NCBI GenBank assembly: GCA_965652545.1
Contig: CBFGWV010000188.1
Span: 1-9,644 of the forward strand
Direction of reading: 5' to 3'
Length of the DNA stretch: 9,644 bases
Source: CBFGWV01 sp965652545
GTDB lineage: Bacteria; Pseudomonadota; Gammaproteobacteria; Competibacterales; Competibacteraceae
Part shown: positions 1 through 6,666 of the stretch, piece after piece
Layout: each line of letters begins with the position of its first letter
Position numbering within the stretch: the stretch's first letter is position 1
The notes under the pieces: model-generated
What the model saw: only the letters and a program-made list of their open reading frames with translations
Told to the model about the DNA's origin: nothing
Databases searched by the model: none
Program-made: the position numbers and the translations under genes

Positions 1-798
1 CATCTGGCCGGTGTCACCTTGCTGGATGCCGCCATCACTGACTTTCGCTACAAGCGGCACACGCACGACGATTACTCATTGGCGGTGACCCGTGAGGGGT
101 ACCAGAATTTCTTCTGTGCCGGGCGTTACTATCGGGTGCCGCGCGGCGGTGTCATTCAGATCAACCCGGATACCTTGCACGATGGTTTCGCGGAGGATTC
201 CACGGGTTTTCAGTACTCCATCATCTACCTGCCCCGCGACCAGGTGCGTGAGGTCGTGCAAGGTCTTGGGCACAGCACGACGCGTGAACTTCGGTTCCTG
301 GACACGGTGATCGACCACCCGAGCCTGCGCCGGCGGTTGCTCGAGGTGATGCACGCCATCAAGACCCTGGGCCGGGAGGCGATCGATGTCCAGACGCGCT
401 TCACTGCGCTAATCGCCAGCTTGTGTCAGATGAACGGCCTTACCGCGGCCGAGGCTCGCCAGCGATCACCGCGCGATACGCTGGTCATCCGCGCTCGGGA
501 CTACCTGCACGACCATCTTCATGACCCGGTCAGCCTCGATGCCATGGCGGCGGCGCTGAACGTCTCCAAGTTCCATCTGGCGCGGCTATTCAAATCGCAG
601 ATGGGGATTACGCCGTACCGCTACCTGCTGGACTGCCGGGTCAATGCCGCGCGGCGCGCGCTGGAGCGGCAGGAGGATGTCGATGAGGTCATCGGCCGTT
701 TCGGTTTCTACGACCTCAGTCATCTGAACCGGCGCTTCAAGGAGGTTTACGGCACCACGCCCTCGGCTTTCCGGCGTCAGGTCACGGCACGCACCTGA
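1..798 (+). CDS. AraC-family transcriptional regulator (5' end outside window)
   Basis: DNA-binding regulator with a cupin-like sensor domain at the N-terminus and an AraC/XylS double helix-turn-helix at the C-terminus. The frame is open from base 1, and the only early start candidate inside the window is TTG at 19. The sequence before it (HLAGVT) looks like continuing protein, so the true start is probably upstream. Counting from TTG 19, residues 11-72 (HTHDDYSLAVTREG, then the PRGGVIQINP turn and DTLHDG) resemble the AraC_binding cupin. Residues 172-193 (SLDAMAAALNVSKFHLARLF) form the first HTH and residues 221-241 (VDEVIGRFGFYDLSHLNRRF) the second. The ending YGTTPSAFRR is the family hallmark. 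The exporter gene follows after 15 bp, so it is the likely target or operon partner. The ligand cannot be told from the sequence; amino acid or a related small molecule is inferred from the exporter. Confidence 0.93.
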   Translation, partial: HLAGVTLLDAAITDFRYKRHTHDDYSLAVTREGYQNFFCAGRYYRVPRGGVIQINPDTLHDGFAEDSTGFQYSIIYLPRDQVREVVQGLGHSTTRELRFLDTVIDHPSLRRRLLEVMHAIKTLGREAIDVQTRFTALIASLCQMNGLTAAEARQRSPRDTLVIRARDYLHDHLHDPVSLDAMAAALNVSKFHLARLFKSQMGITPYRYLLDCRVNAARRALERQEDVDEVIGRFGFYDLSHLNRRFKEVYGTTPSAFRRQVTART

Positions 799-813
799 TA
801 CCGGGTATACGAC

Positions 814-1419
814 ATGCTGGAGATCGTGCTGTACGCGGTCGGGATCATGTACACGCCCGGGCCGGTGAATCTCATGGGTCTGAACGCCGGCTTACAGAAC
901 CGCCTGCGACAGAGCGTGGGTTTTTTCCTGGGCGTGGGGCTGTCGATGCTCGTGCTGTTTCTGGTGTTCGGCTACACCGGCCAGGCGGTGGTACGCCCGG
1001 GTTACTTGCCGTTCATTGCGCTGGTGGGTACCACGTTCATCATCTGGCTGGGGGTCAAGCTGCTGCGCGCGGAGGTGGACCCGAACGGTGGCGCGCCGAC
1101 TGCCGCACTGCGCTTCAGGGACGGATTACTGCTGCAATTGCTCAACCCCAAGGCCACCCTGGCCACTTTGCCCATTGCGACCATTCAATTTCCGGCCCAG
1201 CAGATCACCGGTGTCGGGATCCTCGGCGTGTCACTGATACTGTCGGTGCTGGCCGTCGGCGCCCCGGGCAGTTACGCCGTGCTGGGTACGATTGCCGGTC
1301 GCTGGATCACCAGCAAACGAGTGATCCGAGGGTTCAACCGGGTAATGGCGCTACTGTTGTTCTACGTGGCAGCAACGATCTTTCACGAGCACGTCTACCG
1401 TGCCGTGGCCGGGTACTGA
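814..1419 (+). CDS. LysE/RhtB-family amino-acid exporter
   Basis: Inner-membrane exporter of the LysE/RhtB superfamily, whose characterised members expel amino acids or derivatives such as lysine, homoserine and threonine. At 201 residues it has the normal family length. Hydrophobic segments lie near residues 2-13, 36-58, 65-84, 104-122, 134-160 and 175-191. The family motifs are visible: TPGP at 14-17, with following N19 and G22, and FRDGLLLQLLNPKA at 101-114 with the conserved NPKA. The ATG at 814 is chosen because it sits directly before the first membrane segment and 15 bp after the regulator's stop codon. The ribosome-binding site is weak (GGG at 803-805), which fits translation coupled to the upstream gene. 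The export substrate cannot be assigned. Confidence 0.92.
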   Translation: MLEIVLYAVGIMYTPGPVNLMGLNAGLQNRLRQSVGFFLGVGLSMLVLFLVFGYTGQAVVRPGYLPFIALVGTTFIIWLGVKLLRAEVDPNGGAPTAALRFRDGLLLQLLNPKATLATLPIATIQFPAQQITGVGILGVSLILSVLAVGAPGSYAVLGTIAGRWITSKRVIRGFNRVMALLLFYVAATIFHEHVYRAVAGY

Positions 1420-1437
1420 AACCGCCCGGCGCCCCGG

Positions 1438-2295
1438 TCAATCGTACTCGGCGGCTTCCTCGCGTCCCTGCTGGCGGATGATCGCCTCCTGCCGCGCATC
1501 TTCGATGGATGCCTCGATCGAGCGGACATCGGCGATACGTTCGTCAAAGACAAATTTGCCCGTCAGTACGCTGTCCGGCAGCAGTTCGCCTTTTTCGTAC
1601 AAGGCCCACATCTCCTCCCCGAAGTGCGTGCCGAGCAGTTCGGGTGCGAAGCGGCCGAGGCAGTCGCGCAGGTTGTGCACATCGCGCAGCAGCATGGGGC
1701 GGGCTGCATTGTTGCCGGAGGCGCTGACCACCTGGGGGAGGTCGATGATCACCGGCCCGTCGGCTGCGACCAGTACGTTGTATTCGGACAAATCGCCATG
1801 AATCAGGCCGATGCAGAGCATGCGCACCACATCGCCGATCAGCCGGGTGTGGAAATCGCGTGCCTGTTCGGGTGTCAGTTCGACTTCACCCAGGCGCGGC
1901 GCATGATGGCCGTCGGCGTCGGTCACCAGGGCCATCAACAGCACCCCGTGGGCGTAGTCGCGCGGCTGCGGTACGCAGACACCGGCCGCGGCGAGTTGGT
2001 AGAGCGCATCGACCTCGGTGTTCTTCCACTCGTCTTCCTGTTGCTTGCGGCCGAACTTGCTGCCCTTGGCGATGGCGCGCGCCTGGCGGCTGCCACGGGC
2101 TTTGCGTCCCTCCTGGTATTGCACCCGGGCCTGGAAGCTGCGTTGTGCCATGTCTTTGTAGACTTTGGCGCACAACACCTCATCGCCTGAGCGGACGACG
2201 TAGACAGACGCTTCCTTGCCGCTCTTGAGCGGTCGCAGCACCTCGTCGATCGCGCCATCGTCGATCAGCGGCTGCAGGCCCTTGGGGATTTTCAT
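1438..2295 (-). CDS. RIO-type serine protein kinase
   Basis: Atypical protein kinase of the RIO1-like family, which phosphorylates or autophosphorylates Ser and, in eukaryotes and archaea, works in small-subunit ribosome maturation. The role in bacteria is much less clear. At 285 residues it is close to full length for a bacterial member. Visible elements are a glycine-poor nucleotide loop LKSGKEASVY (23-32), ATP-anchoring Lys44 in CAKVYKD, a basic helix 61-84, catalytic loop IHGDLSEYN (165-173) with Asp168 and Asn173, and metal-binding Asp185 in VIIDLPQ. The C-terminal tail (256-285) is an acidic, glutamate-rich helix. The ATG at 2295 has no clear Shine-Dalgarno sequence, but a fair promoter ends about 30 bp upstream. 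All key kinase residues are present, so an active enzyme is expected. It is convergent with the exporter (18-bp gap) and divergent from the glycosyltransferase, so it is probably transcribed alone. Confidence 0.93.
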   Translation of the reverse strand: MKIPKGLQPLIDDGAIDEVLRPLKSGKEASVYVVRSGDEVLCAKVYKDMAQRSFQARVQYQEGRKARGSRQARAIAKGSKFGRKQQEDEWKNTEVDALYQLAAAGVCVPQPRDYAHGVLLMALVTDADGHHAPRLGEVELTPEQARDFHTRLIGDVVRMLCIGLIHGDLSEYNVLVAADGPVIIDLPQVVSASGNNAARPMLLRDVHNLRDCLGRFAPELLGTHFGEEMWALYEKGELLPDSVLTGKFVFDERIADVRSIEASIEDARQEAIIRQQGREEAAEYD

Positions 2296-2469
2296 CGGTT
2301 ACACGCATGTGGCGGAGCAGGCCCGACATTATGAAGGGATTGGCGCGCCAGAGTCAGGTCATCTTCCCAAAGCGATCGGCGCTCACCACGTGTACGCTTT
2401 GCCAGAGCTCGAAGCGGAAAACCGCGTAATCGCCAGCACGACGTACCCGACAGAGAAGCCCCGGACCGC
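2296..2469. other. Divergent intergenic spacer
   Basis: This 174-bp spacer separates the divergently transcribed RIO kinase and glycosyltransferase genes. It holds the kinase promoter candidate. For the plus strand only a poor pair is visible: TTGCCA at 2399-2404 and CGTAAT at 2425-2430, with a spacing of 20 bp, which is too long. No convincing small gene or terminator is seen. Confidence 0.6.
2328..2357 (-). promoter_or_regulatory. Candidate sigma70 promoter for the RIO kinase gene
   Basis: On the minus strand, CTGACT (-35, 4 of 6 to consensus) and CATAAT (-10, 5 of 6) are separated by 18 bp. The -10 lies 32 bp before the kinase ATG, giving a predicted leader of about 25 nt. Position and fit are reasonable, but this is read by eye only. 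Confidence 0.4.
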
Positions 2470-5373
2470 ATGCGAATCCTGATCACCAACACGATGCTCG
2501 CCGACTGGACCGGCTCGGAGCTCTATGTCCGCGATATCGCCCGCGCGCTGCGCGCCCGTGGCCACGAGCCCATGCTCCTGTGTGCCCGCCCCGGCGCCCT
2601 GGCCACCGAGTTGCTGCGTGATGGCTTCGTCGTGGTCGACGACCCGGCTCGTCTGCCGGCTGTCCCCGAGCTGATCCACGGCCAACATCACATTGAAACC
2701 ATGCTCGCGCTGGATGCCTTTCCCGGTGTGCCGGCGGTTTTCGTCTGCCATGGCGCCATTCCCTGGGAAGAGGCGCCGCCGCGGCATCCGCGCATCCTGC
2801 GTTACGTCGCGATCAGCGATGCGCTGGCGGACCATCTGGTACTGCGTGGGGGGGTGCCGTCGGACCGGGTGACAGTCATCCCGAACTTCGTGGACCTGGA
2901 CCGTTTCCGCCCACGCGAGCCGGTTGCCGAGCGGCCGCAGCGTGCGTTGGTGTTCGGCAACCGTTGCCGCGAGGACAATTATCTGCCGCAGATTCGGGAT
3001 GCCTGTGCCCGCCGCGGCATTGCCATCGAGGCGCGGGGGCTGGGCGTCGGCCACGTGTGGACGGCGCCGGAGCGTCACCTGGGTGACTTCGATGTCGTGT
3101 TCGCCGTGGGCCGCTCGGCCCTGGAGGCGATGGCGGTGGGCGCCGCGGTCGTGCTGTGCCAGGTCGAGGGCCTTGGACCGATGGTGACGAGGGATAATTT
3201 CCACGCCTTGCGGCGGTTGAACTTCGGCATTGCCGCCCTCGACCAGCCGTTGAACTTGGAGCGCCTGAACGAGCAACTGGATCGATACGATGCGCAAGCC
3301 GTGGCCGACCTGCGCCGATTGGTGCGCGAGCAGTGCGGTATGGCGGCAGCCGTGGATGCCCTCTGTACGGTGTACCGCGAGGCGATCGAATGTGCTGTGG
3401 CGCCGTCTGACAGCATCACGGACGAGGGGGGCGCACGCCGTGCCTACCTGCGCTGGCTGGGACGCTCGATCCCGCGTGAGGTGGGCACCCGGTTGGAGGA
3501 CCACACGCGACGCATCCAGGCGGAGAAGGCCCGGCTGCACGATGAAATCACCCGCCTGCGTGGCGAGCTCGATCGGGTCAGTGAAGAGCGCGATGCGCTC
3601 CGCACTTCTCTGGGTTTGCAACTGACCCGTGCCTTGGGGTGGGTGCCGGGGGTGCGTCTGCTGCACAAGGCAAGTCGGCGCACCGCTGGCGCTGGCAGTG
3701 CATCGAAACATCCCGTGGACCGATCGCCCCGGCCCGACCCCGAAGCCGGGCAGGACGAGGCGCCAGCGATGGCCTGTGTCGTGCTGTGTCTTGATGGGCA
3801 ACCCGAGGTGGTGGAGGCGGTCCGTTCGCTGCACCGGCAGTCGCCCGCGGCGGAGATCGTGGTGGTCAATTCGGATGGCAACAACCCGCGCGATCGGCTG
3901 CATGCAGCCGGCTTGAGCGTGCCGGTGGTGCACTTCGACGCCCGTCTCTATCCCGGCGGTGCGCGCAATGTGGGTATTGCCTGCACCTCTGCGCCCTATG
4001 TTGCCTTTTTGGCGGCCGACTGCGTGGCCGAGCCCGGTTGGGTCGCCGGTCGTCTGGCGCATCACCGTGCCGGTGCGCTGCTGGTGTCGTCCGCGGTGGT
4101 CAACGGCGGCCCCGACCGGTTGGCGGCCTGGGCGGCTCACCTGTTGCTTTATTCCCGCCGCATGCCGGAGACACCGCCATCGCAGCGGCTGGACTATGGC
4201 GTGTCCTACGCGCGCACCGTGTTCGACCGCATCGGCACCTTTCGCGAGGACCTGCGCACCGGGGAGGACACCGTATTCAACGCCGGCGCATTGGCCTTGA
4301 GCCCAATCCACTGGGCGCCGGAGGTACGTACCGCCCATCGACATCCGGCTACTCTGGGACGATTGCTCGTCGACCAATACCACCGCGGCGCGCGAATGGC
4401 GCACATTCAGTCCGAACTGCACGGCCGGCCGTTCGGCCGTGGTGTCGCGGCGAACGCCGTGCGGCGCTGGCTGCCGTCGTTGCGGCTTGGCCTGGCGGCC
4501 CTTGAGCGCAGGCTGGCGCCCGCACGCATAGCGGGTGTCGTGGCGGTCTCTTGGTTGGGAATGGTTGCCTACGCCTTGGGCGCTTTGCGCCCCGGCTCGG
4601 CACCCACCGACCCGCCCCCGGCTACCGTGTCCCTGCCGGCGCGGCGGCGGGTCTATGCCTTGTGCGCGTTTCATAACGAGGCGGCCTATCTTCCCGGTCT
4701 GCTGGCCAACCTGGAGGGCAAGGTCGACGGGCTGCTTGCGCTGGATGACGGGTCCACCGATGGCTCCGCTGCCATCGTTGCCGCCCACCCGCTCACCGTG
4801 ACACTCCTGCGCAAGCCGCCGCGGACACCGCATCATTGGGACGAGCCGGCCAACCAGCGTGCGCTCATCGAGGCCGCTTGGCGCACCGATGCGCAATGGC
4901 TGATCGCCGTGGATGCCGACGAGCGCCTGGAGCACGGCTTTCGTCAGCGCGCCGAGGCGGCGTTCCTGCAGGCCGATGCCCATGGCCATTGCGCCTATTA
5001 CATTCGCTGTTGCGAGCTATGGAACCAGGCCGACACGTGGCGCGTGGACGGCATCTGGAGTCGAAAGAAAGTGGCGCGGCTGTTTCGCTCGATGACCGAT
5101 CATGAATTCGACACGCGCCAATGGCACCGCCATTGGGCACCGCTCAACGGTGTGACGAACGATGCGTTTCCGCGGTTGGATATCCGCTTGTACCACCTGC
5201 GTATGCTGCACGCCGACGACCGGGCACGGCGGCGCGACCGCTATCTGGCCTTGGACCCGCAACGCATGGGGCAGGCGATCGGCTACGAATACCTGACCGA
5301 CGAGGACGGTTTGCAGCTCGAGCGCATCGCGCCCGAACGGGACTATCGCCCGGGTGTTCAGTCCAGCGGGTAA
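2470..5373 (+). CDS. Three-module glycosyltransferase (GT4-like + GT2-like + GT2)
   Basis: A 967-residue cytoplasmic or membrane-associated protein that joins three sugar-transferase modules, probably for a cell-surface polysaccharide or glycoconjugate. Module 1 (about 1-310) starts MRILITNTMLADWTGSELYV, typical of GT4 (GT-B fold). It has VIPNFVDLDRFRP (136-148) and GRSALEAMAVG (214-224), matching the GT4 E-rich C-terminal motif. A charged coiled coil spans about 343-385. Module 2 (about 433-705) is GT2-like, with EIVVVNSDG (462-470), FLAADCVAEPGW (513-524), GED at 598-600 and a possible membrane segment 685-705. Module 3 (about 726-930) is a clear GT2 domain, with CAFHNEAAYLPG, LALDDGSTDG (756-765) and metal-binding VDADERLE (814-821). 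The ATG at 2470 is chosen because it gives the usual short GT4 N-terminus; the ribosome-binding site is weak. Typical single GTs have about 300-400 residues. Sugars and acceptors cannot be assigned. The gene faces the RIO kinase gene and overlaps the sulfotransferase gene tail to tail. Confidence 0.9.
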   Translation: MRILITNTMLADWTGSELYVRDIARALRARGHEPMLLCARPGALATELLRDGFVVVDDPARLPAVPELIHGQHHIETMLALDAFPGVPAVFVCHGAIPWEEAPPRHPRILRYVAISDALADHLVLRGGVPSDRVTVIPNFVDLDRFRPREPVAERPQRALVFGNRCREDNYLPQIRDACARRGIAIEARGLGVGHVWTAPERHLGDFDVVFAVGRSALEAMAVGAAVVLCQVEGLGPMVTRDNFHALRRLNFGIAALDQPLNLERLNEQLDRYDAQAVADLRRLVREQCGMAAAVDALCTVYREAIECAVAPSDSITDEGGARRAYLRWLGRSIPREVGTRLEDHTRRIQAEKARLHDEITRLRGELDRVSEERDALRTSLGLQLTRALGWVPGVRLLHKASRRTAGAGSASKHPVDRSPRPDPEAGQDEAPAMACVVLCLDGQPEVVEAVRSLHRQSPAAEIVVVNSDGNNPRDRLHAAGLSVPVVHFDARLYPGGARNVGIACTSAPYVAFLAADCVAEPGWVAGRLAHHRAGALLVSSAVVNGGPDRLAAWAAHLLLYSRRMPETPPSQRLDYGVSYARTVFDRIGTFREDLRTGEDTVFNAGALALSPIHWAPEVRTAHRHPATLGRLLVDQYHRGARMAHIQSELHGRPFGRGVAANAVRRWLPSLRLGLAALERRLAPARIAGVVAVSWLGMVAYALGALRPGSAPTDPPPATVSLPARRRVYALCAFHNEAAYLPGLLANLEGKVDGLLALDDGSTDGSAAIVAAHPLTVTLLRKPPRTPHHWDEPANQRALIEAAWRTDAQWLIAVDADERLEHGFRQRAEAAFLQADAHGHCAYYIRCCELWNQADTWRVDGIWSRKKVARLFRSMTDHEFDTRQWHRHWAPLNGVTNDAFPRLDIRLYHLRMLHADDRARRRDRYLALDPQRMGQAIGYEYLTDEDGLQLERIAPERDYRPGVQSSG

Positions 5374-6290
5374 CCCAGCGCCGCCAGCAAGCGCCCGGCC
5401 ACGGCCACGAATCGCCTGTGCTCGGCGTCCGTCATTGCCTGGCGCCAGGCATGGATGCGACCGTCGTCCGGCGGCTCGATGGTTTTGCGCATGTTCTGCT
5501 GCCGTTGTTCGCGAGTGACCAGCACACCCCCATCGGCTTTGACGCGGGTACCGTGTTCGGCCAGACGATGCGCGGCATGGCGGTGATAGCCGGTCATGCT
5601 CGGATGGTAATCCAGAGCGATGTGTGCGCAAACGGCGCGTAGCGTCGCCTCCGGGTCCCGTACCAGCTCTTCGTAGCGCACTTCCAGATAATGACGGCGG
5701 TCTGCGCCGAGCCGGCGTGCGGTTTGAATGTAGTGGCACCAGTGTGCGGCGAGTTCCTCGGGTGTCCGTCCCGGTGAAAACCACATTTGCCGCAGGGACA
5801 AGGCCACATCGCGCCCATCGCGGATGATGTGAATGAAACGGGCCTCCGGCAGTACGGTTTCGATGCTATCCATGTGCAACGCATAGGCCGGCGTCTTGTC
5901 ACCCCAGCGGGTTTTTCCGAAACGCTCGGCATACATGCGATAAAACGTACGATAGCCCTCACTTACGGTGAACGGCGCCAAGCCGGCCAAGCGGTCGCGA
6001 AAAGCGTCCTCGGCGATACCGAAGTCCGCCCACCCCGGTGCATCGACGGGAAAATGCGTCACCGCCTGGGCAAAGGCCTGCCGTAGCGCCGGGCCTTCCT
6101 GCGTGAAGCGGGGGCTGAGAATAAGAAAGCCGGTTTCGGGCGGAATCGCCAGATCAGGGTGCGCATCGAGCATCAAGCGCAGCAGCGTCGTGCCCGAGCG
6201 GGGTGCGCCGACGATCATCGGCATGGGCGCATGCGCGGCAGCTTGCGGTCGTCTCCAGCGGTGCAGGCCTGACAGTAGTCGTAGGGTCAT
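5358..6290 (-). CDS. PAPS-dependent sulfotransferase family protein
   Basis: A 310-residue protein of the Sulfotransfer_1/3 type, which moves a sulfuryl group from 3'-phosphoadenosine-5'-phosphosulfate to a hydroxyl or amine on a sugar, lipid or protein. The 5'-phosphosulfate loop is IVGAPRSGTTLLR (26-38) and the 3'-phosphate motif is HIIRDGRDVALSLR (154-167). WGDKTP (129-134) and YLEVRYEELVRDPE (201-214) are also typical of the family. The ATG at 6290 gives a basic 25-residue leader and lacks a visible ribosome-binding site. Met23 or Met25 (codons ending near 6224 and 6218) would place the start right before the nucleotide loop and are real alternatives. No transmembrane segment or signal peptide is evident. 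The stop codon lies inside the end of the glycosyltransferase gene (16-bp overlap). A glycan made by the neighbouring transferase is a plausible acceptor, by inference only. Confidence 0.9.
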   Translation of the reverse strand: MTLRLLSGLHRWRRPQAAAHAPMPMIVGAPRSGTTLLRLMLDAHPDLAIPPETGFLILSPRFTQEGPALRQAFAQAVTHFPVDAPGWADFGIAEDAFRDRLAGLAPFTVSEGYRTFYRMYAERFGKTRWGDKTPAYALHMDSIETVLPEARFIHIIRDGRDVALSLRQMWFSPGRTPEELAAHWCHYIQTARRLGADRRHYLEVRYEELVRDPEATLRAVCAHIALDYHPSMTGYHRHAAHRLAEHGTRVKADGGVLVTREQRQQNMRKTIEPPDDGRIHAWRQAMTDAEHRRFVAVAGRLLAALGYPLD

Positions 6291-6461
6291 GGCCGAGCGG
6301 CCGCGGTGTGGGATAGCCCTACCATACGCGGCAGCCCGCAGGTTCGACTACTGTCTCCCGCAGTTTTGCACACGCCGACGTAGGCGCAGAGCGTTGCTCG
6401 ACGTGCGCGGCCAAGGGGGTTTTTCCCAACTGCGACCTGAACTGGGCTCGACGCGACCCGG

Positions 6462-6487
6462 CCTGCTGACAGGGCCTGGAACAGGCC
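6462..6487. repeat. Two adjacent inverted repeats, possible operator
   Basis: CCTG-ctga-CAGG (6462-6473) is followed directly by GGCCTG-gaa-CAGGCC (6473-6487). The second is a perfect 6-bp dyad with a 3-base centre. A -35-like CTGACA (6466-6471, 5 of 6) overlaps the first repeat, and GAATAT (6489-6494, 3 of 6) lies 17 bp further on, which would place the perfect dyad within a promoter spacer. The -10 match is poor, so this is only a candidate binding site. Confidence 0.35.
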
Positions 6488-6609
6488 TGAATATCCCCAT
6501 ACGGTTTGACTTCCGTCCATGGCGACGGCAAGCATCCGTTCCCGCTGCATCGACCTTGTGGAATGGAATCGCGACAAACGGCAGATCCTTTGAGGTTGTA
6601 AACCGGAAC

Positions 6610-6644
6610 GGATGCCGTACGTAACCACGAAAACACGGCAATCC
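6610..6644 (+). promoter_or_regulatory. Possible leader hairpin before the serine-enzyme fusion
   Basis: GGATGCCGT (6610-6618) pairs with ACGGC-A-ATCC (6635-6644): nine base pairs with one bulged A and a 16-base loop. It ends 9 bases before the ribosome-binding site. There is no U-run after it, so it is not an intrinsic terminator. It matches no riboswitch class I recognise. Confidence 0.35.
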
Positions 6645-6653
6645 GACGACTTC

Positions 6654-6658
6654 AGGGG
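6654..6658 (+). promoter_or_regulatory. Ribosome-binding site fixing the fusion gene start
   Basis: AGGGG lies 8 bases before the ATG at 6667, an ideal Shine-Dalgarno spacing. This supports that start over the in-frame ATG at 6697 (residue 11). Confidence 0.7.
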
Positions 6659-6666
6659 TCCTGACA

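Larger units (their letters stand above)
6291..6666. other. Long divergent intergenic region with small inverted repeats
   Basis: This 376-bp region lies between the sulfotransferase start and the serine-enzyme fusion start. Short reading frames cross it, but none has a recognisable protein or a good start. Several small inverted repeats are present: CGCC/GGCG at 6373-6386, GAGC/GCTC at 6389-6399, the 6462-6487 cluster, and a bulged hairpin at 6610-6644. A weak -35-like TTGACT is at 6506-6511 with only a 3-of-6 -10 (AAGCAT, 6530-6535). Its length is notable for so compact a region and suggests regulation of the downstream gene. Confidence 0.5.

Noticed and set aside
1420..1437. A possible bidirectional terminator between the exporter and RIO kinase genes
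   Set aside because: Only ACCG/CGGT can pair around a 10-base centre and there is no T-run on either strand.
1624..2190. A 188-codon plus-strand frame opposite the RIO kinase gene
   Set aside because: It lies entirely within the kinase gene, has no good ribosome-binding site and no recognisable domain.
2399..2430. A promoter for the glycosyltransferase gene (TTGCCA and CGTAAT)
   Set aside because: The 20-bp spacing is too long for a sigma70 promoter and the -10 is only 4 of 6.
2383..4989. An 868-codon open frame on the minus strand opposite the glycosyltransferase gene
   Set aside because: It is rich in Arg, Gln, His and Gly with no recognisable domain, and mirrors a gene with clear motifs. 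High GC and codon bias keep this antisense frame open.
5017..5784. A 255-codon minus-strand frame across the glycosyltransferase/sulfotransferase junction
   Set aside because: It overlaps two well-supported genes in another frame and its sequence is Arg/Pro-rich noise.
6413..6427. A G-run followed by TTTTT, resembling a terminator tail
   Set aside because: No GC-rich stem precedes the T-run on the plus strand, and on the minus strand the run of A is also unaccompanied by a stem.
5968..6624. A 218-codon plus-strand frame from within the sulfotransferase gene into the intergenic region
   Set aside because: Most of it is antisense to the sulfotransferase gene, and the intergenic part has no protein-like pattern or start signal.
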